Source: Actinomycetes bacterium (GTDB lineage Bacteria; Actinomycetota; Acidimicrobiia; Acidimicrobiales; SZUA-35). From it: 34,811 bases of DNA. Of this stretch, positions 7,130 through 14,535 are shown piece after piece. The notes below the pieces were generated by a model. It had not been told where the DNA came from, ran no database searches, and worked only from the letters and a program-made list of their open reading frames with translations. The DNA is taken from contig JAJRXF010000185.1 of the NCBI GenBank assembly GCA_024276425.1, forward strand, positions 1 to 34,811. The letters are read 5' to 3'. Position 1 is the stretch's first letter; each line of letters opens with the position of its first letter. The translations under genes and the position numbers were made by a program.

Positions 7130-8805
7130 CATGCTCCCTGGCTTGTTGAGTCACTCGCGGGGGCACCCACAAGCGAGTCGCGTTCAACACTACTGGCCGG
7201 AGGCAGAACGGGTGCCTCGGTAAAGTTGCCTACTGGGGGTGGTGAACTCGTCATCCACTCAAGGGACGACCCGCTCCAAGGTTCCAACAGTGAACCTCCA
7301 CCGAACGCCGTCCGTACAACGTTCATCGTGAGTAGCGCTGCGGCCCCAGCCAGACTGACAAATCCGATGGCGGCCACCGTATTGAGAGCCTCGACCCCAC
7401 TCTTGAGACCGGTAGAAATAACCGGGAGGGCGGGTTCTCCGAGAAATCCCGCGCCAACCATGCCAACTCCCCAGGCGAGGGTTCCGACAAGCCCGAGAAG
7501 TAATGTCACCATGCCCAACTTGTCATCGAGGGAGCGGCCCCAAATCTTGTGAGCCCAATGATGAATGGCACCAACACAACCCAGGAACGTTGCGCCGACG
7601 ATTAGACCACGAATGCCATCATGGAAGGCAGAGCCGTTCAGGCTTAGGGCTGAGCTCAGGCTGACTGACCGGCCCGAGACCTTCTCGATAAACCCAACAA
7701 TTGGTTCGATTTGGGCCAGCAAGGAAACGGCGGACCCGACCAAAAGCAGAGCCATAGAAAGAAGACTTCCCACCAAGGGGGTGTTGATGGGAATGCTCCC
7801 ACTCTTTACCGAGTCCAACGCGAGGCTCAAGAGAAGAAGGATCGGCAAAACGGCGGCCAAGACACCAATTACCAGGATGGCGTTGTTGAAATCGACCGGT
7901 CGACCTCGACCTCCAAAACTCAGGGTGTCAGCGGCGAAGGCCAACAAGCCCAATGACCCAAGAAGAGAAAGGGCCAACCGATGAAACCGCACCGGACGGC
8001 CGGTTTGAGATTGAACAATATCGATGGCCATGCCCAGGACTGGGATGCTTATCCAGTACAAGGCAGGAGCCAGACTGATGCTGGTGGTCACCGACAGTAA
8101 CGACATCCGAGCCTGCTTGTCGGCGAGGTAGTCCGCCGTCACATCGATATAGGCCAATCCCAGCTCACCAATCAGAATAGGCAGCGACATGAGCCCCAAA
8201 AGAGCGAAGACAAGGTAGGCCCACGTGCTGGCCGGGAGTCGATCCATTCGAAGACCGACAGTTCGTGCCCCAAGGATGGTGGTGGCTATGCATACCAGGG
8301 CCCAGCAGATAGCGAGCACGACTGTACCAAAGGCCAGAATCCAGAGCAGCACCGCGTCCTTTACTCCACCAGCGGGACCACCATTACCGATGTAGGCCAA
8401 GACCAGAACGAGCGTGCTCAACAACCATGTCCAAAAGGCGGCGGCGGCTCCCCGACCGAAGGCAATAGCGGAGGACCCGACCTGGAGCGGAGCAAGGTAG
8501 GTGGCCAAACCGACGAGAATTGGAACAACACCACCGAAGAGCAGGAGCGTCCGGCCCATTGACCAGGCCTGGGTAAACTGCCCCTCATCCTCGAACAAGT
8601 CCACCGACCCAAGGTTCATGTGTTCAAAGCCGGTTGCGGCAGACAGGGCAAGCGCAAACAGGGCGATGACCACACCAGAAACGACCCACATTCGACCCAC
8701 CGTCTTGTGGTCGCTCGTGCTCAGTAGCTGTTCCAGGGCGGGTTTCGAACTCGGTTCAATCCTCTCGGTCGAATCGCTCTCGGTGCGAGTTTGAGTCAAT
8801 GCCAT
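7129..8805 (-). CDS. Heme-copper oxidase subunit I-like protein without metal ligands
   Basis: A 558-residue, roughly twelve-helix protein clearly related to subunit I: STSDHKTVGRMW at the N-terminus matches TTVDHKKIGIMY of CtaD, GLATYLAPLQVGSSAIAFGR matches the ANYLLPLQVGARDVAFPR segment, and the end EPW...SLEWMTSSPPPVGNF matches CtaD's C-terminal motif. The ligands are missing, however. MHGT is replaced by SMGRT (Gly84), GHPEVY by LAPALYW with the Tyr kept, no HH pair exists in the helix VII region, and the VAHFHY region reads SAFHDGIRG. The only histidines are at about 33, 62, 275, 395, 415, 416 and 419. It therefore probably binds no a-type heme or CuB and cannot reduce O2. The ATG has only a distant GAGG. 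It is the first gene after ctaB in the oxidase cluster. Confidence 0.8.
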   Translation of the reverse strand: MALTQTRTESDSTERIEPSSKPALEQLLSTSDHKTVGRMWVVSGVVIALFALALSAATGFEHMNLGSVDLFEDEGQFTQAWSMGRTLLLFGGVVPILVGLATYLAPLQVGSSAIAFGRGAAAAFWTWLLSTLVLVLAYIGNGGPAGGVKDAVLLWILAFGTVVLAICWALVCIATTILGARTVGLRMDRLPASTWAYLVFALLGLMSLPILIGELGLAYIDVTADYLADKQARMSLLSVTTSISLAPALYWISIPVLGMAIDIVQSQTGRPVRFHRLALSLLGSLGLLAFAADTLSFGGRGRPVDFNNAILVIGVLAAVLPILLLLSLALDSVKSGSIPINTPLVGSLLSMALLLVGSAVSLLAQIEPIVGFIEKVSGRSVSLSSALSLNGSAFHDGIRGLIVGATFLGCVGAIHHWAHKIWGRSLDDKLGMVTLLLGLVGTLAWGVGMVGAGFLGEPALPVISTGLKSGVEALNTVAAIGFVSLAGAAALLTMNVVRTAFGGGSLLEPWSGSSLEWMTSSPPPVGNFTEAPVLPPASSVERDSLVGAPASDSTSQGA

Positions 8806-8982
8806 GGTTGCGGGGACCTCAGCGGCGGGTTCGTCGGACGGAAATCTGTGGCTGCACGCTTGAATGAAAGTTCGGGCGATGAGCAGGGCAAGCCCATCAG
8901 CTTGACAGGAACGCGTCGCGCTGAGGGTCGAGCAACGATCGTACTGTAACCGCTCCGGGCACCAGATCGGAAACTCTCACGA
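8806..8982 (-). promoter_or_regulatory. Leader region between ctaB and the oxidase operon
   Basis: A 177 bp gap on the minus strand between the ctaB stop and the COX1-like start. It is the only sizeable gap in the ctaB-to-ctaG series, so a separate promoter for the oxidase genes may lie here. I see no convincing -35/-10 pair or operator. Confidence 0.25.
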
Positions 8983-9909
8983 TCAGGATCCCCAACCAAC
9001 CAACATGTCGATGGCCACGGCGGCGAATAGGATCGTGAGGTGGGTAATAGAGAACCCAAAATAGCGGATGGCCTTTTTCTCCAAAACCTCAGGGTTCCTC
9101 TCACGAATAAGTTCGACTGCCCCGCCAGAAAACATGGCCCCTACGACAATGGCCGAACCGAGATAGATCCAGCCCATGTTGGCCACCGGCCACAAAGCAA
9201 GGCTTATGACCCAAACGATGAGGGAGTAGATGAGGATCTGGCGGGCGGTGCTGCGATGGCCAGCGACCACCGGCATCATCGGAACCTCGGCCGCCGCATA
9301 GTCGGCCTCATATCGAATGGCCAGAGCCCAGAAGTGGGGCGGAGTCCAAAAGAAGACAACCAGGAACAACAAAATGGCAGGCATTGCCACTGTGTTAGTC
9401 ACGGCCGACCAGCCAATGAGAACCGGAGCTGCTCCGGCAACCCCCCCAATCACGATGTTTTGCGTGGAGGTTCGCTTAAGCCAGATGGTGTAGACGAAGA
9501 CGTAGAACAGACAGGCCGCCACCGCCAATACTGCTGAGAGGAGGTTGACGAACGCCCAGAGAAAGAAGAAGGCGATGATCTCCAATCCAATGGCGAAGAT
9601 TAGCCCCTCCCTCGGCTGAATCTCGCCCGTGACCAGTGGCCGACCCTTCGTTCGCTCCATCTTGGCGTCAATATCACGATCGACATACATGTTGATGGCA
9701 TTCGCCCCACCAGCAGACATTGTCCCACCAATCACGGTGGCCACCATGAGCCAGATAGATGGCAGGCCCCGCTCCGCCAATACCATTGTGGGAACGGTGC
9801 TCACCAAGAGCAGCTCAATAATACGCGGTTTCGTAAGCGCGACGAAGGCTCGCAAACGCGATCGGGTCGGAGAAACAGTTAGCACCACACCCCGCAGCGT
9901 AGCGACCAA
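8983..9909 (-). CDS. ctaB: Protoheme IX farnesyltransferase (heme O synthase)
   Basis: A 308-residue UbiA-family prenyltransferase with about nine membrane helices; it adds a farnesyl chain to heme B to form heme O, the precursor of heme A. The two Asp-rich motifs are visible: NMYVDRDIDAKMERTKGRP and YEADYAAAEVPMMPVVAG; FFWTPPHFWALA precedes the second, as is usual in CtaB. The start is uncertain: a TTG at 9909 gives the longest form but has no good ribosome-binding site, and two GTG codons lie six and seven codons later. The gene is divergent from ctaA and upstream of the oxidase genes it serves. Confidence 0.93.
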   Translation of the reverse strand: MVATLRGVVLTVSPTRSRLRAFVALTKPRIIELLLVSTVPTMVLAERGLPSIWLMVATVIGGTMSAGGANAINMYVDRDIDAKMERTKGRPLVTGEIQPREGLIFAIGLEIIAFFFLWAFVNLLSAVLAVAACLFYVFVYTIWLKRTSTQNIVIGGVAGAAPVLIGWSAVTNTVAMPAILLFLVVFFWTPPHFWALAIRYEADYAAAEVPMMPVVAGHRSTARQILIYSLIVWVISLALWPVANMGWIYLGSAIVVGAMFSGGAVELIRERNPEVLEKKAIRYFGFSITHLTILFAAVAIDMLVGWGS

Positions 9910-10013
9910 AGTTAACCCGCGACCCGTACTCCAAACCAGAATCTGATTTCAGGGCCGATGTCACCTCGAGTTTTTCGCCCGTTTGGCCTCACCGAGGCCT
10001 AGCGTTTAGGTGC
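9910..10013. promoter_or_regulatory. Divergent ctaB/ctaA promoter region
   Basis: A 104 bp region between divergent genes must hold both promoters unless they are internal. It contains a perfect 6 bp inverted repeat, GGCCTC-ACC-GAGGCC at 9985-9999, 15 bases before the ctaA ATG, and a short AGGTG just before that ATG. No clear -35/-10 elements were identified. Confidence 0.35.
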
Positions 10014-10889
10014 ATGAAGCGCATCTCGGCGACTCGATACCAGCAGGTCGTCACCCTGGCTGGTGCCTTTCTGGTCCTGATCGTTCTCAGTGGGGCTGCG
10101 GTTCGCCTGACCCAAAGCGGCCTCGGCTGCGATGACTGGCCCAAGTGCACCAAGGAATCGCTCGTCCCCGAGTGGGCCTTCCACGAGTGGGTCGAATTTG
10201 GAAACCGTCTCATTTCAGGGGTCATTGGCGTCATCGTTATTGCCGCAGCGCTGGGAGCCTACTTTCGAGTTCCCAGGCGAGTGGATCTCTATCCCTGGGC
10301 GTGGGGCCTGGTTGCTGGCGTGATCGGCCAGATCCTTCTTGGAGGAGCAACGGTACTCGTCGGACTTCACCCGATCTTCGTCAGTCTCCACTTCCTCCTC
10401 TCCATTGTTTTGTTGTGGAATGTCATCATCTTATGGGTCAAGGCCAAGCATCAGCCCCAGCCAAAGCCCGTGGCAACCCATCCAAAGCAGGTCATAAGTC
10501 TCAGCCGGGTCTTGGTGGGGTCCGCCACTCTTGTCCTGATACTCGGGACTCTCGTTACGGGAACCGGGCCAAACAGTGGCGACGCAAGTGCACCACGTTT
10601 CTCCTTCGACCTCCAATTCATTGCTCGAGTCCACAGTGCATCCGCCTGGATCCTGGTGGGCTTGATTGTTGCCCTTTCCCTGCAATTTCGCCGAACAAGC
10701 AACAAGCTCATCCAGACTCTTTTAGCCCTCACTCTTGCTCAGGGCGCCATCGGCTACATCCAGTATGCTCTTGGGGTACCAGCGGGTCTGGTTGAACTCC
10801 ACGTTGCCGGTTCCCTAGCAGTCTGGTGCGTGGCTCTATGGTTCCACCTTTCCCTCTTCCAGCGAGTTCGAGAGCCACGAGTTACCTGA
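10014..10889 (+). CDS. ctaA: Heme A synthase
   Basis: A 291-residue, eight-helix COX15/CtaA family protein that oxidises the C8 methyl of heme O to a formyl group, giving heme A. The N-terminal half carries the paired-Cys loop GCDDWPKC (Cys at about 39 and 45) found in Gram-positive CtaA. Likely heme-ligand His residues are visible in FHEWVEFGNRL, VSLHFLLS, ARVHSASAW and ELHVAGSL, the fourfold pattern of the family. The ATG at 10014 follows AGGTG. Its TGA overlaps the clpS ATG by one base (TGATG), which is an unusual coupling of a heme gene to a proteolysis adaptor. Confidence 0.93.
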   Translation: MKRISATRYQQVVTLAGAFLVLIVLSGAAVRLTQSGLGCDDWPKCTKESLVPEWAFHEWVEFGNRLISGVIGVIVIAAALGAYFRVPRRVDLYPWAWGLVAGVIGQILLGGATVLVGLHPIFVSLHFLLSIVLLWNVIILWVKAKHQPQPKPVATHPKQVISLSRVLVGSATLVLILGTLVTGTGPNSGDASAPRFSFDLQFIARVHSASAWILVGLIVALSLQFRRTSNKLIQTLLALTLAQGAIGYIQYALGVPAGLVELHVAGSLAVWCVALWFHLSLFQRVREPRVT

Positions 10890-11188
10890 TGAGCGGACCT
10901 GCACCAACTCCAATGGAAGTCCAACTTCCCGAAAGCGATGTTCTCGTCGAAGAAGATCGTCCCTGGGCGGTGATAGTTTGGAACGACCCAATCAACTTGA
11001 TGAGCTATGTCAGCTTCGTGTTCCGCAAACTCTTCGGATACGGTCAGGCCAAGGCCGATCGACTTATGCGAGACGTTCATGAGAAGGGTCGGGCCAACGT
11101 TGTGTCCGGCACTCGAAGCGAGTGCGAACGCCATGTTCATCGACTCCATGGCCACGGGCTCTGGGCCACCCTGGAGCACGATGACTAA
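10889..11188 (+). CDS. clpS: ClpS, ATP-dependent Clp protease adaptor
   Basis: A 99-residue ClpS that delivers N-degron substrates to ClpAP/ClpCP. A flexible N-terminus of about 25 residues precedes the core, with WAVIVWNDPINLMSYV containing the conserved Asn-Asp of the substrate pocket, LFGYGQAKADRLMRDVHEKG, and a final HRLHGHGLWATLE. The start at 10889 was chosen because it overlaps the ctaA stop (TGATG) and gives the normal family length; an in-frame ATG 63 bp upstream lies inside ctaA. Followed by DUF2017, the usual actinobacterial partner. Confidence 0.93.
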   Translation: MSGPAPTPMEVQLPESDVLVEEDRPWAVIVWNDPINLMSYVSFVFRKLFGYGQAKADRLMRDVHEKGRANVVSGTRSECERHVHRLHGHGLWATLEHDD

Positions 11189-11230
11189 AGAACCCAGGAC
11201 AAAGGCGATCATGAGGAAGCGAAAGGCAAC

Positions 11231-11719
11231 ATGTTTCTTGGTTCATTGATCGTTCCCAAGGGTCACGGAACCTACAAGATTCGTCTAGCGAAGAACATCA
11301 TCGAACTCATCGTCCGCCTAGCCGAAGACCTCGACTCAATCTTGGACCAGGACGCCCCCATCCTCACTCGCCTTTTTCCCACGGCCTACGCTGATAACCC
11401 TGAGATGGACGCGGGCTATCAGATTCTCGCCCGCGACCAGTTGGTCGATCAACGCCGAGAGGCAATCGATATTGTTCGCTCGACGGCGGAGAACTCGATC
11501 CTGAACGAAGAAGAGTTGGCTGCTTGGATGCGGGTAGTCAACGACCTGCGCCTTGTCATTGGCACGAGGCTCGACGTTAGCGAGGATGACCACGAATTGG
11601 ACGAGAACGATCCAGATGCCGAACTAATGCAGGTCTACCACCTCCTCGGGGTTGTGCTTTCCGACATCGTCGAAGCAATGACCTCCAACCTGCCACTCAA
11701 TCTCGAAGACGGCGCCTAG
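11231..11719 (+). CDS. DUF2017 family protein
   Basis: A 162-residue soluble, mainly helical and acidic protein of the actinobacterial DUF2017 family, which typically follows clpS; its function is unknown. The N-terminus contains the short motif FLGSLIVPKG, and the body has long amphipathic helices with MRVVNDLRLVIGTRLDVSEDD and YHLLGVVLSDIVEAM near the C-terminus. The ATG at 11231 has GAAAGG five bases upstream and no other in-frame start follows the ClpS stop, 42 bp earlier. Role in ClpS-dependent proteolysis is inference from the constant neighbourhood. Confidence 0.8.
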   Translation: MFLGSLIVPKGHGTYKIRLAKNIIELIVRLAEDLDSILDQDAPILTRLFPTAYADNPEMDAGYQILARDQLVDQRREAIDIVRSTAENSILNEEELAAWMRVVNDLRLVIGTRLDVSEDDHELDENDPDAELMQVYHLLGVVLSDIVEAMTSNLPLNLEDGA

Positions 11720-11731
11720 CTCAAAGACGAC

Positions 11732-11759
11732 GCCAGGTTGGTGGCTATAGCCACCTGGC
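11732..11759. terminator. Hairpin between convergent DUF2017 and degV genes
   Basis: Arms GCCAGGT and ACCTGGC (7 bp) enclose the perfect palindrome GGTGGCTATAGCCACC. There is no T tract on either strand. Its position between two convergent stop codons suggests a bidirectional terminator. Confidence 0.6.
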
Positions 11760-11766
11760 CTGAGAG

Positions 11767-12669
11767 TTATGAGGCCGGATAGTAGTAGATTCCGGCTGTT
11801 CCGGGCCCAGTCTGAGCCGCAATGGAGGGACCGACTCGATAGTGGATCATGTCAACCACAAGCGGGTTGGCCCCAAGCAATGCATCAAGCTGGTGACTCA
11901 TCGGCTCCATCTGCGGCCCAGCGAGCGAGGAGGCGACACAAATCGGCACCTGGGACCGAAGGGCCCGCTTGGCCATACAGGCGGCTGCTTCGGAGATGCC
12001 GTGAACCGTGTCAACAACCTCAATCCGGCCACCTCCGGACCAAAGGACCATGATCGGTTCAGATTCACCTGCCGCTTGGCCAAGGCGATCCGAATCCATC
12101 CCGGGAGATCCACCGAGCCCAACTTCGTGAAATCGGCCCGACTCCTTGGCCAGATCGAGTCCCTGCAAAACGAACACGGTCTCTACCTTGGCCGCCATGG
12201 CGAGCGCCGCCGCCTTCGCCTCGGCGATAGAACCCCCAGCAGCAAGAACCTTCGAGGCGTCAAGCAGACAATAGGAGACACCAAAAGACGCCACTCCGGT
12301 ATCGACAACCTGGAAGGGAATGGAGGTCTGGGAAGCAGCGAGCCTGGCGCTTTGCACCGTGCCCGAGTAGGCAGAACCAACAAAGATGCCAAGCACCGAA
12401 CTCGAACCCAATGAAGCGGCCCGCTCGACCGCGGCAACGAACATCCCCGGTGCTGGCTGGGCCGTCGACAATTGGGAGCCTTCCCCATAGCGGGCATAGA
12501 ACGCATCGGCATCAAGGTCCACGCCCTCCTGGTAATCGACACCATCCAGAGTGATCGTCACCGGAACAATGTCAACCTCATGGCGTCGGGCAAGTTCCTT
12601 GGTCAGTTGGGCGGAGGAATCGGTCACCAGTCGAACCTCACTATCCGAAACAATCTCGGGCACAGTCAA
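11767..12669 (-). CDS. DegV family fatty-acid-binding protein
   Basis: A 300-residue DegV-fold protein; family members bind fatty acids and some act as FakB-type partners of fatty acid kinase. Seen: RLVTDSSAQLT near the N-terminus, DYQEGVDLDADAFYAR, STAQPAPGMF, and the ligand-contacting GSAYSGTVQSARLA. The next family motif reads VVDTGVASFG, somewhat altered from the usual DSK form. It ends close to a convergent hairpin. The longest form starts with TTG at 12669; a GTG two codons later is an alternative, and neither has a clear Shine-Dalgarno. The gene follows plsY by 52 bp, and both relate to fatty acid use in phospholipid synthesis. Confidence 0.85.
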   Translation of the reverse strand: MTVPEIVSDSEVRLVTDSSAQLTKELARRHEVDIVPVTITLDGVDYQEGVDLDADAFYARYGEGSQLSTAQPAPGMFVAAVERAASLGSSSVLGIFVGSAYSGTVQSARLAASQTSIPFQVVDTGVASFGVSYCLLDASKVLAAGGSIAEAKAAALAMAAKVETVFVLQGLDLAKESGRFHEVGLGGSPGMDSDRLGQAAGESEPIMVLWSGGGRIEVVDTVHGISEAAACMAKRALRSQVPICVASSLAGPQMEPMSHQLDALLGANPLVVDMIHYRVGPSIAAQTGPGTAGIYYYPAS

Positions 12670-12721
12670 CCAACCCGCTCAATCATTCTCATATTCCAAT
12701 CCCAGTTCTCCAACCCATTCC

Positions 12722-13414
12722 TCACCGGCGTTCGGACCAGAACCTCCCCAGAATCGTGACCGTGGAGACGAGGGCACCGAAAGGGAGCGCAGCCGTTGGC
12801 TCCGGACCCCACAGGTTCGAAAGGTTCTTCTTCCACCACAAGAGCCCGAACCCAATCCACGCCATCGAAGCAATCCCTGTTGCTGCGAACGACCGACTTT
12901 TCCAACGAGGTGAGGCGACCGTAGCCAGGGCAACAGCAATGTCAATCGGAAAGAAGGCAGGAAAAGTCGCGAGCACCTGGCCGACACCGGTGGCGACACC
13001 CTTTCCTCCACGAAAGCCAGACCAAACCGGATAACAATGGCCGACAACCGCACTAGTCGCTGCGATTTGAGCCGCCAGCGGCCCATGCTGTCTCCCTCCG
13101 ATATGCCGGCCGAGGCTGGCGGCGAGTGCCCCCTTTGTTATATCTGCCACCAGCACCCCAAGACCGAACTTCGGACCCAGTTCGGCGGCGGCATTGCTAG
13201 CACCAGGATTACCGCTGCCAACGTCTCGCAAATCCGGCCCGCCAGCGAGAGCGGCGGCAATGTCCGCGCTTGGCACACTTCCAAGCAAGTAGCCAGCAAG
13301 AGCACTTGAGGCGATATCTCCCAGTCGCACCCCCTGACCGTAGCCAACCTGGGACTGCGCCAGCAGCCATCCGGCCCTCATTGGGTGAGAAGGATGTTTC
13401 AGCTCGGATCGCAT
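12722..13414 (-). CDS. plsY: Glycerol-3-phosphate acyltransferase PlsY
   Basis: A membrane acyltransferase that transfers an acyl group from acyl-phosphate to glycerol-3-phosphate, the first step of phospholipid synthesis. The PlsY motifs are present: YLLGSVPSADIAAA, DLRDVGSGNPGASNAAAELG, and YPVWSGFRGGKGVATGVG. The longest form is 230 residues, about 30 more than usual, and none of the candidate starts (ATG 13414, ATG 13381, GTG 13330) has a well-spaced ribosome-binding site. The GTG at 13330 would give a normal 202-residue protein beginning just before the first helix; the true start is left open. It runs into degV. Confidence 0.9.
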   Translation of the reverse strand: MRSELKHPSHPMRAGWLLAQSQVGYGQGVRLGDIASSALAGYLLGSVPSADIAAALAGGPDLRDVGSGNPGASNAAAELGPKFGLGVLVADITKGALAASLGRHIGGRQHGPLAAQIAATSAVVGHCYPVWSGFRGGKGVATGVGQVLATFPAFFPIDIAVALATVASPRWKSRSFAATGIASMAWIGFGLLWWKKNLSNLWGPEPTAALPFGALVSTVTILGRFWSERR

Positions 13415-13429
13415 CTGGAGAGCTAGGGG

Positions 13430-13457
13430 TGGTGCTTTGTACGCCTCGTGCTACATT
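13430..13457 (+). promoter_or_regulatory. Possible promoter of the tRNA cluster
   Basis: TGGTGC at 13430 and TACATT at 13452 are 16 bp apart, ending 39 bp before the first tRNA. The -10 is good and the -35 poor, so this is tentative. It overlaps the 5' side of the divergent plsY gene. Confidence 0.3.
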
Positions 13458-13496
13458 GATGCAGCCTTGCGGGGCAAGAGCCTCCATCGCCACCGA

Positions 13497-13569
13497 GCCC
13501 CCATCGTTCAGTGGCCTAGGACACTGCCCTTTCACGGCAGGAACACGGGTTCGAATCCCGTTGGGGGTA
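13497..13569 (+). tRNA. tRNA-Glu (anticodon TTC)
   Basis: A full cloverleaf can be drawn. Acceptor GCCCCCA pairs with TGGGGGT (G1-T72 wobble, as in many actinobacterial tRNA-Glu), anticodon stem CTGCC/GGCAG encloses CTTTCAC with anticodon TTC, and the T arm is ACGGG-TTCGAAT-CCCGT. CCA follows directly at 13570-13572. It is the first of three tRNAs on this strand. Confidence 0.96.
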
Positions 13570-13669
13570 CCACAGCCTTTGATTTTCTCCGAAAATCGAA
13601 GGTCACGAATACGACCAATCTTGTCGAATGGGACCGGGGTGTCAACACCCTGATCCCGCAAGACAAACT

Positions 13670-13744
13670 GGTCCCGTAGTGCAGTCTGGAGTGCACGCCG
13701 CCCTGTCAAGGCGGAGGTCGCGAGTTCAAATCTCGTCGGGACCG
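13670..13744 (+). tRNA. tRNA-Asp (anticodon GTC)
   Basis: Acceptor GGTCCCG pairs with CGGGACC, discriminator G; anticodon stem CCGCC/GGCGG encloses CTGTCAA with anticodon GTC; T arm GCGAG-TTCAAAT-CTCGT. No CCA is encoded. A 7 bp hairpin (GATTTTC-TCC-GAAAATC, 13581-13597) lies in the preceding spacer. Confidence 0.96.
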
Positions 13745-13854
13745 CGGGAACCCTTCGGGTTCCTTAAAGAAATTCGCTCGGCGAATCTCTTTGAAAGCAA
13801 ACGGGAACCCTTCGGGTTCCTTAAAACAAGCGGGAACCCTTCGGGTTCAACAAG
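13744..13854 (+). repeat. Three near-identical hairpin repeats in the tRNA-Asp/tRNA-Phe spacer
   Basis: The unit CGGGAACCCTTCGGGTTC occurs at about 13745, 13802 and 13831; the first two continue identically as CTTAAA. Each folds as GGAACCC-TTC-GGGTTCC (the third is shorter by two bases). Between copies one and two is a different hairpin, ATTCGC-TCG-GCGAAT, extended by AAAGA/TCTTT. The repeats fill almost the entire spacer. They could be processing signals, RNA stability elements or a series of weak terminators. Confidence 0.85.
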
Positions 13855-13871
13855 ACGGGTTCTCGGTTATT

Positions 13872-13944
13872 GGTCGGGTAGCTCAGTTGGCAGAGCGGCC
13901 GCCTGAAAAGCGGTAGGTCACCGGATCGACGCCGGTCCCGACCA
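13872..13944 (+). tRNA. tRNA-Phe (anticodon GAA)
   Basis: Acceptor GGTCGGG pairs with CCCGACC, discriminator A, followed by CCA at 13945-13947. The D arm is GCTC/GAGC, and the anticodon stem GCCGC/GCGGT encloses CTGAAAA with anticodon GAA. The T stem ACCGG/CCGGT encloses ATCGACG, so position 54 is A rather than the almost universal T. The other elements look normal and functional. Confidence 0.93.
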
Positions 13945-13957
13945 CCAACATTCCGGG

Positions 13958-13986
13958 TGTGCCCAGCAACTAGCTTGCTGGGCACA
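13958..13986 (+). terminator. Strong hairpin after the tRNA cluster
   Basis: A perfect 12 bp stem, TGTGCCCAGCAA with TTGCTGGGCACA, closes a 5-base loop 14 bases after tRNA-Phe. It has no T tract, as is common for actinobacterial terminators. It likely ends the tRNA transcript. Confidence 0.7.
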
Positions 13987-14081
13987 ACTCGCGTTTGCCA
14001 GCATTGCGCACCGCTTTACCAGGTTGAACTGGCATTTCGGCTGATTGCCGGACACTACAAAAGGTGCTTCACTGCTCCACT

Positions 14082-14492
14082 ATGACACCGCCGCAAACAT
14101 CAGAAATGACGAGCGCCCACAAGGCCGCTCTTGCCGAAGGAAGACGACAGGGAAGAGCAGTTCGCTCATATCTTGAAGCCCTCGACGCCCACAAGCCGAA
14201 ACGGGGGCGAAAACGCACGCCCGACTCCGTGGCCAAGCGCCTCAGACAGGTAGAAGTCGAATTCAAGACCGCCGATCCACTAAAGAAGTTGCAACTCACT
14301 CAAGAGCGCATCGATCTGGAGCAGGAACTAAGCCAGATGGACGACGGTAACGAACTGATCCAACTAGAACAGCAGTTCATCCTGGTGGCCAAGGGATACG
14401 CAGAACGCAAAGGCATCTCCTACGCCGCCTTCCGCGAACTCGGCGTTGCAGCTTCCACTCTCAAAAAGGCTGGCATTTCTCGTTCCCGTTAG
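14082..14492 (+). CDS. Small conserved helical protein of unknown function
   Basis: A basic, probably soluble protein of about 136 residues. It has a Lys/Arg-rich patch (KPKRGRKRTPDSVAKRL), then a long heptad-like helical region (DPLKKLQLTQERIDLEQEL), and a C-terminal segment GISYAAFRELGVAASTLKKA that resembles a helix-turn-helix. I believe similar proteins exist in other actinobacteria, from memory of the pattern only; no function is known to me. A DNA- or RNA-binding role is a guess from charge. The start is uncertain: ATG codons at 14064, 14082 and 14106 are in frame, none with a strong ribosome-binding site. It converges on purB. Confidence 0.65.
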   Translation: MTPPQTSEMTSAHKAALAEGRRQGRAVRSYLEALDAHKPKRGRKRTPDSVAKRLRQVEVEFKTADPLKKLQLTQERIDLEQELSQMDDGNELIQLEQQFILVAKGYAERKGISYAAFRELGVAASTLKKAGISRSR

Positions 14493-14495
14493 GGA

Positions 14496-14530
14496 GCGAT
14501 ACTCCACTAGCGATACTCCACTAGCGATAC
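14496..14530. repeat. 14 bp tandem repeat, two and a half copies
   Basis: The unit GCGATACTCCACTA occurs at 14496-14509 and 14510-14523, with a partial third copy from 14524. It fills the 43 bp between two convergent genes. Confidence 0.9.
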
Positions 14531-14535
14531 AGCCA

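Noticed and set aside
10826-10888. Longer ClpS start at an ATG inside ctaA
   Set aside because: It would add 21 residues encoded inside ctaA; the TGATG start gives the normal ClpS length.
13744-13854. CRISPR-like array of repeated hairpins between tRNAs
   Set aside because: Only three copies, unequal and short spacers, no cas genes; fits a tRNA spacer element better.
13497-13986. Possible integration (att) site at the tRNA cluster
   Set aside because: No integrase, no phage genes and no repeated tRNA 3' end nearby.
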